In this document: in pieces, positions 1 through 6,669 of the stretch
Layout: each line of letters opens with the position of its first letter
Numbering within the stretch: position 1 is the first letter of the stretch
Source: Flavipsychrobacter sp.
Lineage (GTDB): Bacteria > Bacteroidota > Bacteroidia > Chitinophagales > Chitinophagaceae
DNA: 23,173 nt
NCBI GenBank assembly: GCA_021156265.1
Contig: JAJNBR010000008.1
Span: forward strand, 1 to 23,173
Reading direction: 5' to 3'
The notes under the pieces: model-generated
Databases searched by the model: none
Told to the model about the DNA's origin: nothing
Seen by the model: the letters and a program-made list of their open reading frames with translations, nothing else
Program-made: the position numbers and the translations under genes

Positions 1-1436
1 TGGAACAAGGCTTTTCCGCTTGAATCTTTCGACAAGAAGTAATCCCGTATAGCCAGTATCTTGTCTATTGTCTTGTCAGATTTACCGGATATCTGCTGCG
101 CCAAGTCGCCGATCCTCTTGAACTTCACATCGACAGGCATGTGCGTGTAATAGCTCATGAACTTCCTGTCCATTCCTTCGTAACCTTCAGCAGTTCTCAG
201 TACGTCGAACCGCTGCTGTTGAAAATTCCTGATCTGCGCATCGGGAGAATTGTATATAAAATAGGCGCTGTTCAGCTCAGACACATACCCCTTTGCCCGG
301 AACGCAGATTTGAACTCGTCCCTGAAATCCTTTTCCACTGTTATCGGCTGCACGAAATAGCCCACATTCGGCGCGAGGTAGGTATTCGGCGAAAGTTTCT
401 TGCTGTATACCTCTATATCAACTGAGCGCCTCATCTTTGTTGCCAGGCTGTTGCGTATCACGCTCGAGTCTGTTTTGGTGAAGAACAAAGGCAGCTTTGA
501 TGGGTCGGGCTCAAAAAGATCGTTATATGGAATAGTAGAGTCGCGTTCAAAAGTCTCCGTCAGCGTGTCGAACTTAGTATAGTAAAAAGCGGTCAGGTAG
601 AGCGGGTTGGGTATCTCTGTATTTGGGAAGAAGTTGTCAATATGCGCGGCGAACAGCAGCTCGTTGTTCCGTCCAAGGTTGCTCCGCAACCTCGAGTAAT
701 CCTTCAGGTCAAAGGTGCCGTCCTTGTTTTCCTTCAGCATGCTGTTCTCGCCTTGCTTGCCGCCACCGCCATAGTTGGCTACGGTTTCTTTGATTTCGGC
801 ACGCATCATGTATACCACACCACCCAGCAATACCCCTGCCAGTATGCCGAAGAACACCAGTCGCCTGGTAAGAAACCACCAGAACTTCTGCGACTTGTCC
901 TTGTAGCTATATATCTGCTCTGAAGTAAAGATGATATACACAGCATAAATAAGTGCCGGCGCAAACGCCTGTAGCAATCCATACACGCTGTCTGTATTGG
1001 CTTTTGCTATAATTAATATACACGCCGACAGCGTGGCAGCCGCTAGCAGTACCGCCCAATACCTAAGACGGATAAAGCCCCAGCCTATGAACCAGCCAAC
1101 AGTAAACAGTATAGCGAAGACAAGAAACTGGATAGAGATAAAAAAAGCATCGAACTCGCCGGTGGCATACCTGTCGAGACCTTTATATACGGTGTATAGT
1201 CCTGCGACCAGTAATATGAACGTAGGCAGGAAACGGAAACGAAATGCATAGAACAGAGCGCCGCCCGCCATGCCTGTCAGCAGGTATATCGTCTGCTGCA
1301 TCGCCTGGTCGCGCAGTATAGAAAAATACTGGTTGGCATTCCACAGCAGAAAGTAGCTGACGAGCGCAGTAGGTAATATCAGGAAGATCAGTTTAGCCAG
1401 CAGTTCATTTACCGGTGTGGCCCTCTGTATATTCAT
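1..1436 (-). CDS. Polytopic membrane protein with transglutaminase-like region (C-terminus off the window)
   Basis: An open frame runs from an ATG at 1436 leftward without a stop through base 1, giving at least 478 residues. Residues 1-210 hold about seven hydrophobic segments (near 14-32, 45-65, 68-86, 97-121, 125-143, 151-171 and 187-210). A long hydrophilic, probably periplasmic part follows. Near residues 430-475 it shows a stretch typical of the entry to TgpA-type transglutaminase domains: YTHMPVDVKFKRIGDLAQQI, then a 'SDKTIDKILAIRDYFLS' helix. The catalytic Cys-His-Asp core would lie beyond the edge and cannot be seen. Known relatives are bacterial membrane-anchored transglutaminase-like proteins of unclear substrate. 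It is divergent from the dehydrogenase at 1651, with 214 bases between. The family call is an inference from topology and the pre-core motif. Confidence 0.75.
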   Translation of the reverse strand, partial: MNIQRATPVNELLAKLIFLILPTALVSYFLLWNANQYFSILRDQAMQQTIYLLTGMAGGALFYAFRFRFLPTFILLVAGLYTVYKGLDRYATGEFDAFFISIQFLVFAILFTVGWFIGWGFIRLRYWAVLLAAATLSACILIIAKANTDSVYGLLQAFAPALIYAVYIIFTSEQIYSYKDKSQKFWWFLTRRLVFFGILAGVLLGGVVYMMRAEIKETVANYGGGGKQGENSMLKENKDGTFDLKDYSRLRSNLGRNNELLFAAHIDNFFPNTEIPNPLYLTAFYYTKFDTLTETFERDSTIPYNDLFEPDPSKLPLFFTKTDSSVIRNSLATKMRRSVDIEVYSKKLSPNTYLAPNVGYFVQPITVEKDFRDEFKSAFRAKGYVSELNSAYFIYNSPDAQIRNFQQQRFDVLRTAEGYEGMDRKFMSYYTHMPVDVKFKRIGDLAQQISGKSDKTIDKILAIRDYFLSKDSSGKALF

Positions 1437-1650
1437 AGGTATCGAAAACGTAAATTAGTTTAAAAAAAGATGTCGGCTTTGTTAAAACGCGCAGACCGTA
1501 CAATCGTCAATTTTTTGTAATTCACATTTTCTTATCAGTTATCCACTATTGTTTATACAACAGAAAAATATATCTTCCATATTGACCCTTATCAGTCGTT
1601 GATTATTAAGAAAATGTTACCTTAGGCACGTTTAAAAAAATTAATCGTAA

Positions 1651-2634
1651 ATGCTTCAGGAAAAACAAAGCCCGGTAAAGCTTGAACATGCCGGACTGGA
1701 CGAAAACACTCGTAACATGTTACAACAACTTAAGATCGTTACCGTTATCGGCTCAGGAACAATGGGCAACGGTATTTGTCACGTTTTTGCGCAAAGCGGT
1801 TTCAATGTGCACATGATGGATATCAACCAGGCTGCTATGGATAAGGCCCTGGTTACTATCGGCAAGAACATGGACCGCCAGGTGGCGAAAAACACCTTGA
1901 CCGAAGCGGATAAAACAGCTGCGCTCGCAAATATCTCTACCTATACCGATATGGCAGAGGCTGTGAAAGATGCTGATATTATCATCGAAGCTGCTACCGA
2001 AAACATCGATCTTAAGATCAAGATCTTCCAGGAGCTGGATAAGCTGGCTCCCGAGCGTGCTATCCTTGCTACCAATACCTCTTCTATTTCTATTACTCGT
2101 ATAGGCTCGTATACTAAACGTCCGGGCAAGGTAGTAGGAATGCACTTCATGAATCCTGTGCCGGTAATGAAGCTGGTAGAGATCATCAATGGCTATGCTA
2201 CGGATGCTCAAGTTACTCAAACAGTGTATGACCTGTCGAAGTACCTGGGCAAAGTACCTTGCGTGGTGAACGACTATCCTGGTTTTATCTCTAACCGCAT
2301 CCTGATGCCGCTTATTAATGAGGCGATCCTGTCGCTGCAGGAAGGCGTTGCAGGTGTAGAGGAGATAGACACGATCATGAAACTGGGTATGGCGCATCCT
2401 ATGGGTCCGCTGCAACTAGCTGACTTCATCGGCCTGGATACCTGCTATTCTATCATGAATGTGCTGCACATGGGCTTCGGCAACCAGAAGTATGCACCTG
2501 CCACATTGCTGGCAAACATGGTACAAGCCGGCTTCCTTGGTGTAAAAAGCGGAGAAGGTTTCTACAAATACACACCGGGCAGCAAGGACCTGGTGGTATC
2601 AGAGCGCTTTAAGAGCAAACAGTGGAAAATGTAA
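1651..2634 (+). CDS. 3-hydroxyacyl-CoA (3-hydroxybutyryl-CoA) dehydrogenase
   Basis: This enzyme uses NAD(P) to interconvert 3-hydroxyacyl-CoA and 3-oxoacyl-CoA in the cytoplasm, in fatty-acid or aromatic (phenylacetate) degradation or in C4 metabolism. The Rossmann glycine motif GSGTMGNG is at residues 34-41. By spacing against the human enzyme, the catalytic set is present: Ser144 (NTSSISIT), His165 and Glu177 (GMHFMNPVPVMKLVE), and Asn215 (GFISNR). The C-terminal helical domain is complete, with 327 residues in total against about 280-300 for the family. The extra length is an N-terminal tail of some 25 residues before the first beta strand. A second ATG at 1717 (Met23) would give a more usual length, so the start is uncertain. 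It appears monocistronic and has a strong terminator directly after it. Whether it is hbd- or paaH-like cannot be decided from context. Confidence 0.93.
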   Translation: MLQEKQSPVKLEHAGLDENTRNMLQQLKIVTVIGSGTMGNGICHVFAQSGFNVHMMDINQAAMDKALVTIGKNMDRQVAKNTLTEADKTAALANISTYTDMAEAVKDADIIIEAATENIDLKIKIFQELDKLAPERAILATNTSSISITRIGSYTKRPGKVVGMHFMNPVPVMKLVEIINGYATDAQVTQTVYDLSKYLGKVPCVVNDYPGFISNRILMPLINEAILSLQEGVAGVEEIDTIMKLGMAHPMGPLQLADFIGLDTCYSIMNVLHMGFGNQKYAPATLLANMVQAGFLGVKSGEGFYKYTPGSKDLVVSERFKSKQWKM

Positions 2635-2654
2635 TATTTCCAACGTCATATTAG

Positions 2655-2683
2655 AAGCCGCCCCTTTTAAGGGCGGCTTTTTT
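2655..2683 (+). terminator. Rho-independent terminator of the dehydrogenase gene
   Basis: A 9-bp stem (AAGCCGCCC at 2655-2663 with GGGCGGCTT at 2671-2679) has a 7-base loop and is followed by a T run to 2683. It starts 20 bases after the dehydrogenase stop. Confidence 0.9.
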
Positions 2684-2716
2684 GTTGAATACATTACCTT
2701 CGCGTGCTTTTATCCA

Positions 2717-3265
2717 ATGCCCGTAAAGACCATCAAACGCAGCTACCGCAAAGTGCGCTACGTTATATACCGCGAAACCCTTGTTGACACACGTGAACAC
2801 GTGCTCACCTTTATAAGTTCCTTTGTTGGTATTGCCCTGATAGGCCTGCTGAGCAGTAAATATTTTACCGCCAGCGATGCGTTGTTTCTCGTTGGGTCTT
2901 TCGGTGCTTCTGCCGTACTGATCTATGGAGTGATCAACAGTCCGCTGGCGCAGCCACGCAACCTGGTTGGTGGTCACCTCATCAGCGCCACCATCGGAGT
3001 AACGATTCATTACCTCATTCCCAACGAGGTATGGCTGGCATCCGCCCTGGCTGTATCTTTTTCCATCGTTGCCATGCAGATCACCCAAACCCTGCATCCG
3101 CCCGGCGGGGCAACAGCTTTGATCGCCAACATCGGTAGTGAAAAGATAAAGTCGCTTGGGTTTCTTTATATCCTTAGCCCCGTGTTGACAGGTGTCCTGA
3201 TATTACTGGCCGTCGCGTTGATCTTCAACAATATCACCCCCTACAGGAAGTATCCCAAAAAGTAA
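2717..3265 (+). CDS. HPP family integral membrane protein
   Basis: This 182-residue protein has a basic N-terminus and then four or five membrane helices (about 30-48, 56-75, 84-100, 107-125 and 146-168). The family signature LHPPGGATAL sits near residues 126-135, just after a helix. The length is normal for the family. HPP proteins are inner-membrane proteins of largely unknown role; plant plastid members have been linked to nitrite transport, which is not enough to assign a substrate here. The gene starts only 33 bases after the terminator of the upstream dehydrogenase, so its promoter must be short or overlap that hairpin. The next gene begins 54 bases downstream on the same strand with no hairpin between, so co-transcription is possible. 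Confidence 0.88.
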   Translation: MPVKTIKRSYRKVRYVIYRETLVDTREHVLTFISSFVGIALIGLLSSKYFTASDALFLVGSFGASAVLIYGVINSPLAQPRNLVGGHLISATIGVTIHYLIPNEVWLASALAVSFSIVAMQITQTLHPPGGATALIANIGSEKIKSLGFLYILSPVLTGVLILLAVALIFNNITPYRKYPKK

Positions 3266-3319
3266 CTGGCAGGTAAGTCGGCGGCGCTGCTGGCATATTT
3301 CTTTTTAGGTGAACAGCAC

Positions 3320-4423
3320 ATGCGATACGCTAATGTATTGTTTATAATAACCTTTATCCTGTTGTTGCTGCAAACAGCTGCCGCACAGGATTCTGTTGTT
3401 GTGGCAGCTGGTGCGCGTTATAAAAGCAAAGGCAGCTTTCATCGCGCAATGAACGGTAAAAATTACAGGGCCGAGTGGGCTACGCCGGTAAAAATGCCGG
3501 TGTTCAATATCAGGAAAGAGCAGGGTGGTCTTAAGGTAGTAAAGCTTGGCGGCGGCATGCAAACGAAAAGTCTGCGGCTTGAAGATAGCAATGGTCATAA
3601 ATGGGTGTTGCGGACTATTGACAAAGATGTATCGAAACTATTTCCGAAGTGGATGCGTTCATCTCCTGTACGATCATTCACGCAAGACATGATCTCCGCC
3701 TCGCATCCTTATGCTGCTCTTGTGGTAAGCGCCTTGTCTGATGCAGCTGGTATCGCTTCGCCGCATCCTAAACTTGTTTTTGTAAAAGATGATCCCGCTT
3801 TCGGTGAATACCGTGAGGTAGTGGCTAATAAGGTTTGCTTTTTTGAAGAGCGCAGCCCAACACATAACCATAAGTCTGATGACCTGGAAGACTTGGTCGA
3901 ACGGATGCAAAAAGATACAGGCAGCGTGTATTTGCTGATGAAAAAAGAACTGCTGAAGGTCCGGTTGCTCGATATGCTTGTGGCAGACTGGGACCGGCAT
4001 AAGGGCCAATACCGGTTTGGTATCATAGACTCGGGAGGAAGGAAATGGGTATACCCCGTGCCTGTGGACCGTGACCAGGCATTCTTTTACGCCGAGGGTT
4101 TTTTTGCAGGACTGGCGAAACTGTTTACCCCCTTTCTAAAGGGCTATCGCGAGTCTCCGGGTAACCTAAAGCAACTTAACTATAAAACACGCAAGTTTGA
4201 CCGTACCTGGCTCGGTGACCTTCCGGCCAATGACTGGGAAGAAGGGATCCGTGAATTGCAGTTACAATTTCCAGATAGCGTGATAGACGCGTGTGTGAGA
4301 CGCCTGCCGCCCGAGGTATATGCCCTGTCGGGGCAGACAATAGCTGCCAAATTAAAAAGCCGGCGCAATGCATTGCATGCGCCGGCTATGAGGTATTATC
4401 GTTTTATTTCCCGGGAAAGTTAG
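3320..4423 (+). CDS. Secreted protein with an atypical kinase-like domain
   Basis: A signal peptide covers residues 1-22 (hydrophobic core, then TAAAQ). The mature part (about 345 residues) has KWVLRTIDKD near 94-103, a DMLVADWDRHKGQ block at 218-230 and YPVPVDRDQAF at 245-255. From memory, the same blocks occur as a middle domain in large Bacteroidota calcineurin-like phosphoesterase/outer-membrane barrel proteins. The two blocks resemble the catalytic loop (Asp225-Arg-His) and metal-binding loop (Asp250-Arg-Asp252) of HipA/Fam20-like kinases; that is an inference, and no activity is known to me. Here the domain stands alone. The gene converges on the next one and its stop overlaps it by 4 bases (4420-4423). 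The 3' end also carries the neighbour's terminator hairpin. Confidence 0.7.
   Translation: MRYANVLFIITFILLLLQTAAAQDSVVVAAGARYKSKGSFHRAMNGKNYRAEWATPVKMPVFNIRKEQGGLKVVKLGGGMQTKSLRLEDSNGHKWVLRTIDKDVSKLFPKWMRSSPVRSFTQDMISASHPYAALVVSALSDAAGIASPHPKLVFVKDDPAFGEYREVVANKVCFFEERSPTHNHKSDDLEDLVERMQKDTGSVYLLMKKELLKVRLLDMLVADWDRHKGQYRFGIIDSGGRKWVYPVPVDRDQAFFYAEGFFAGLAKLFTPFLKGYRESPGNLKQLNYKTRKFDRTWLGDLPANDWEEGIRELQLQFPDSVIDACVRRLPPEVYALSGQTIAAKLKSRRNALHAPAMRYYRFISRES
4346..4387 (-). terminator. Terminator for the minus-strand gene, inside the convergent coding region
   Basis: A perfect 10-bp inverted repeat has arms at 4358-4367 and 4378-4387 and a 10-base loop. Read on the minus strand, the right arm comes first and the hairpin is followed directly by TTTTTAATTT. 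On plus no T run follows (TATGAGG). It lies 33 bases beyond the stop of the 4420-4776 gene and entirely within the last codons of the plus-strand kinase-like gene. Confidence 0.8.
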
Positions 4424-4776
4424 ATACCTATACCACCTAGGATATCCCCTAGACTCCAGCCACCTTGATTCTGCTGAGGTTGCTGGCGTTTACCAGTATT
4501 TTGCGGATATTGGCTTTTCCCCTGGTTCTGTGGAAACTGGTTTTTGCCTTGGTTGCCGTATTGGTAATCATCGTCATACACGCCATTGGCTTGCTTTTGC
4601 TGCTTGCGTAGCGCTTTGTATTGCTCTTTCTGCATTTTTTCTTGTTGCTTTTGCGCTTTGTGTTGCGCAATCCATGCCTTCTTGTGCTGTTTATTAGGAT
4701 TATTCGGTTTCGCTTCCAGTGCTGACGTTGTAAAAATCATCAATCCTGCACACAGTACCATAGTCCACTTTTTCAT
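4420..4776 (-). CDS. Small secreted Gln/Lys/Asn-rich protein
   Basis: I do not recognise this gene. The 118-residue product has a clear signal peptide (MKKW, a hydrophobic core, cleavage near SALEA, about residue 22) with no lipobox cysteine. The mature part is low complexity: a strongly basic, Gln/Lys-rich helix (about 28-65, with repeated KQQ/QKQ), then an Asn/Gln/Gly/Pro stretch with repeats such as FPQNQGK, YPQNTGK and QPQQNQGG. It ends in a Gly/Ile-rich tail (SLGDILGGIGI). The composition suggests a periplasmic or surface, perhaps disordered, protein. The stop overlaps that of the convergent gene. A 161-base gap separates it from the lipoprotein cluster upstream, and a hairpin lies in that gap, so it probably has its own promoter. 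Confidence 0.7.
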   Translation of the reverse strand: MKKWTMVLCAGLMIFTTSALEAKPNNPNKQHKKAWIAQHKAQKQQEKMQKEQYKALRKQQKQANGVYDDDYQYGNQGKNQFPQNQGKSQYPQNTGKRQQPQQNQGGWSLGDILGGIGI

Positions 4777-4883
4777 ATGCTTTCAGTTTTAAGGTGAAAC
4801 ATAAGTAGGTGCAATCGCTGTGCCGTAAAGTCTTAAAATATTTAACAGCTCAGCCAGTTTCCGTTAAGTTTATGGTAAGGAAC

Positions 4884-4913
4884 GAAGAGCCCGCCCCTTC
4901 AGGCAGGCCCTTC
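4884..4913 (-). terminator. Hairpin after the lipoprotein cluster, stable only as minus-strand RNA
   Basis: Arms at 4884-4895 and 4902-4913 enclose a 6-base loop. Read as minus-strand RNA all 12 pairs form, two of them G-U wobbles. Read as plus-strand RNA those two positions are A-C mismatches. This points to function in the minus transcript, 24 bases after the stop of the 59-residue lipoprotein gene. There is no clean U run after it, so it may be a weak terminator or a 3'-end stabiliser. Confidence 0.5.
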
Positions 4914-4937
4914 GCTGTTTTTCTAATTAGCCGATTA

Positions 4938-5117
4938 CTAGTTCCGCCAGTTGCCGGCCGGGTCAGCATCCCTGTACCCGCCGTGGAAGAACGGATCCCG
5001 TCCCATCGTATTGTTATAATTCGCAGGCTCGTCATAGTTATAATTGTCCTTTGTGCTGGAACACGAAGCACTCACCATGGTGCCAAGCAATGCGAGTAGG
5101 AAAACTATTTTTTTCAT
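4938..5117 (-). CDS. Micro-lipoprotein (59 aa), HGGYRD motif
   Basis: A short frame starts at ATG 5117 and ends with TAG at 4938-4940. It opens with MKKIVFLLALLGTMVSASC, a lipoprotein-type signal with the lipid-acceptor Cys at residue 19. The mature part is only about 41 residues, rich in Asn, Tyr and Asp, with the motif MGRDPFFHGGYRDAD at 38-52. The same motif recurs in the next gene upstream (MGRDPHYHGGYRDVD), and the nucleotide sequence GCGGGATCCG/ACGGGATCCG is nearly shared, so the two are paralogues. It is the last gene of a four-gene tandem run and is followed by a hairpin. The function is unknown. A coding role is supported by the conserved protein motif, the matching signal peptides and the absence of any better frame. 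Confidence 0.75.
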   Translation of the reverse strand: MKKIVFLLALLGTMVSASCSSTKDNYNYDEPANYNNTMGRDPFFHGGYRDADPAGNWRN

Positions 5118-5158
5118 AGCTCGTTTTTTGAAATCTGATCAATATGTTCAGACCCTCA

Positions 5159-5317
5159 CTACCGTCCCGGAAATCCATGATTGTTCCGGTAATCCACGTC
5201 CCGGTATCCACCATGATAGTGCGGATCCCGCCCCATTTTATACGACTCTCGTCCGGCAGAGCATGCCTGCAACAGGACAGCCGCCAGCAACGCTGCTGTC
5301 AATACTATCTTTTTCAT
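5159..5317 (-). CDS. Micro-lipoprotein (52 aa), HGGYRD motif
   Basis: The frame runs from ATG 5317 to TAG at 5159-5161. The signal peptide is MKKIVLTAALLAAVLLQAC, with a good lipobox (LQAC) and acceptor Cys19. The 34-residue mature part contains MGRDPHYHGGYRDVD (28-42), nearly identical to the motif of its downstream neighbour, and ends in an Arg/Asn/Gly-rich tail. The gap to the next gene is 41 bases and to the previous gene 22 bases, consistent with one transcript. The repeated aromatic, His and Gly residues could bind a metal or polysaccharide, but nothing in the sequence proves that. Function unknown. Confidence 0.75.
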   Translation of the reverse strand: MKKIVLTAALLAAVLLQACSAGRESYKMGRDPHYHGGYRDVDYRNNHGFPGR

Positions 5318-5339
5318 ATGACTCCATTTAGAGATTCAG

Positions 5340-5576
5340 TTATCGGTTTTGCACCGTGTCTGCTATGGCTGGCAGATTCCTTGGAGCATCATTACTATTC
5401 GGGCTCTCCGGCGGTACTATATGGTCCGCATTCTCCAGGTTTTCATGTCCACCATGTGTCATCGGATCTTCCGTGCCTCTATATGGATCATAATACATGT
5501 CGCTGTATGTCGTTCGCGAACACGAGACAACTGTCATCGTTCCCAATACGGTCAGTGCTAATATCAACTTTTTCAT
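5340..5576 (-). CDS. Small lipoprotein (78 aa) of the same tandem cluster
   Basis: The signal peptide MKKLILALTVLGTMTVVSC has its acceptor Cys at residue 19 and shares the LGTM...SC pattern with the 59-residue relative. The mature part (about 60 residues) begins Tyr/Asp-rich and contains EDPMTHGGHENLENAD (36-51), a diverged form of the DP..HGGYRD motif of the two genes downstream. It continues with a Pro/Asn/Asp-rich tail. The pI should be acidic. It lies 22 bases upstream of the 52-residue gene. I interpret it as an older paralogue in a locally duplicated family. Function unknown. Confidence 0.75.
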   Translation of the reverse strand: MKKLILALTVLGTMTVVSCSRTTYSDMYYDPYRGTEDPMTHGGHENLENADHIVPPESPNSNDAPRNLPAIADTVQNR

Positions 5577-5624
5577 AGCTCATCATTTTATTCGTTCTCA
5601 CTCGTCATTTTCACTCTCTTTGCA

Positions 5625-5774
5625 TCAATTGTCTTGCATTATTTGCTGCGAGCTGTTATGAGGCTGTGCCGGGTAGCCTGTTTCCTGCGGATCAGCTTTT
5701 ACGGTTTCCCTCTCATTAGCACATGATGCGAATAGCATCCCGAATATTGCCAACACAAATACTATCTTTTTCAT
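5625..5774 (-). CDS. Micro-lipoprotein (49 aa), first gene of the cluster
   Basis: The frame runs from ATG 5774 to TGA at 5625-5627. The signal peptide MKKIVFVLAIFGMLFASC has its acceptor Cys at residue 18 and closely resembles those of the other three genes (MKKIVF..LA..G). The mature part is about 32 residues, hydrophilic, with ADPQETGYPAQP but no HGG motif. It is the promoter-proximal member: upstream lies an AT-rich stretch and then the terminator of the preceding operon. The gap to the next gene is 48 bases. In size it resembles entericidin-class peptides, but there is no sequence similarity to support that. Function unknown. Confidence 0.65.
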   Translation of the reverse strand: MKKIVFVLAIFGMLFASCANERETVKADPQETGYPAQPHNSSQQIMQDN

Positions 5775-5902
5775 ACTCTTAATTTTTAATCCCAACAATT
5801 ATATCCGTTTACCATGTCAAAAAAATCGGTCCGATTTCAAGCCCTTAACAATAATAGCTACGGCAATTAACAGCGCTTTTGGTAGCTGGTTAAAGCCATG
5901 TA

Positions 5903-5930
5903 AAAAAGCCGCGTTTTTGCGCGGCTTTTT
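5903..5930 (-). terminator. Terminator of the protease/lipoprotein operon
   Basis: The arms AAAAAGCCGCG (5903-5913) and CGCGGCTTTTT (5920-5930) form an 11-bp stem with a 6-base loop, and T runs are present in both orientations. It sits 33 bases beyond the stop of the minus-strand lipoprotein gene ending at 5964. Confidence 0.9.
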
Positions 5931-5963
5931 ATAGACAAGGGTTAGTGAATTGTTGAGTTTGTT

Positions 5964-6644
5964 TTACCTGACGAGCTTGCCTTTTGGCAATTGATCGCCA
6001 AATTGTTTTTGGAAGTTCTGCGCATCAGCTTGCAGCAAACGCATGAGCTCCGGTGCACGTAACGGCTGCCTTGGCGACATGTTGTTGTACGACGTGTAGT
6101 ATACAGCGCCCGCTGTGTCACCAACGGCATACACTATTGCATTTAGGTTGGGTACTTCATAGATAATCACTTTACCCTGCGCTGCACCGCCGGTCGCCTG
6201 CGATACGGTATTTAGTTCGGTTGATAGCTGCAAATCGCCAAGTGCGCCTACTGCAAACTGGGCACCTTCATTGCGCAGTGTTACGATGCTCACTATTTCA
6301 GGGCCGATAATGAATGGTACAGCTGTTACGGGTTCGCCTGTAGCGATTCGGTCCAGTGAAATGGCACTGTCTGCCTGCAGCAGGGCGCCAAAATCCACCG
6401 ATTGTTTTGCAATGGGCTGTCCGGGAGTAGAGCTTTGCAGCTTCGCTCTGTCTACGCCAAAGTTCACGCCGTTTTCCATTGCCTTTAGCATGTCGGCTTT
6501 ACCGGCTTCGGCAGCTTCCGCTGCAGAACCATACGTTTTTGGCTTTTCGTCGCCACTTTGGTTGTCTCCGTCTTCGTTCATGTCGTTGCAGCTTGTGGCC
6601 AGTATCATGAAAAGTACGGCTAATATCGATTGTATGAGTTTCAT
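5964..6644 (-). CDS. Lipoprotein of unknown function, partner of the C70-like protease
   Basis: The 226-residue product has a lipoprotein signal (ILATSC, acceptor Cys19). A strongly acidic stretch follows (NDMNEDGDN), which resembles the surface-export signals of some Bacteroidota lipoproteins. Residues 38-66 are Ala/Glu-rich and probably helical. The rest (about 75-226) looks like a small alpha/beta domain with hydrophobic strands (AVPFIIGPEIVSIVTL, GKVIIYEVPNLNAIVYAV) and a helical C-terminus. There are no cysteines beyond the lipid anchor. I do not recognise the family. The gene lies 25 bases downstream of the cysteine protease gene and shares its terminator, so the two are almost certainly co-transcribed. 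A role as inhibitor, chaperone or surface partner of the protease is a guess from that linkage. Confidence 0.8.
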   Translation of the reverse strand: MKLIQSILAVLFMILATSCNDMNEDGDNQSGDEKPKTYGSAAEAAEAGKADMLKAMENGVNFGVDRAKLQSSTPGQPIAKQSVDFGALLQADSAISLDRIATGEPVTAVPFIIGPEIVSIVTLRNEGAQFAVGALGDLQLSTELNTVSQATGGAAQGKVIIYEVPNLNAIVYAVGDTAGAVYYTSYNNMSPRQPLRAPELMRLLQADAQNFQKQFGDQLPKGKLVR

Positions 6645-6669
6645 GTTTTCTTGTTTTGATGGTTAAAGT

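Noticed and set aside
141..1251. Several plus-strand frames of 60-94 codons at the left end
   Set aside because: They lie opposite a continuous minus-strand membrane-protein frame with clear helices and family features, and they show no domains themselves.
4850..5071. 73-codon minus-strand frame overlapping the 59-residue lipoprotein
   Set aside because: It is out of frame with the lipoprotein, whose signal peptide and motif shared with its neighbour make it the true gene. This frame has no signal or motif.
5796..5820. TTGACA- and TATAATTG-like words upstream of the lipoprotein cluster
   Set aside because: Both elements look good on minus, but they are only 11 bases apart, too close for either the sigma-70 or the Bacteroidota spacing. 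A promoter must exist in this region, but I cannot place it.
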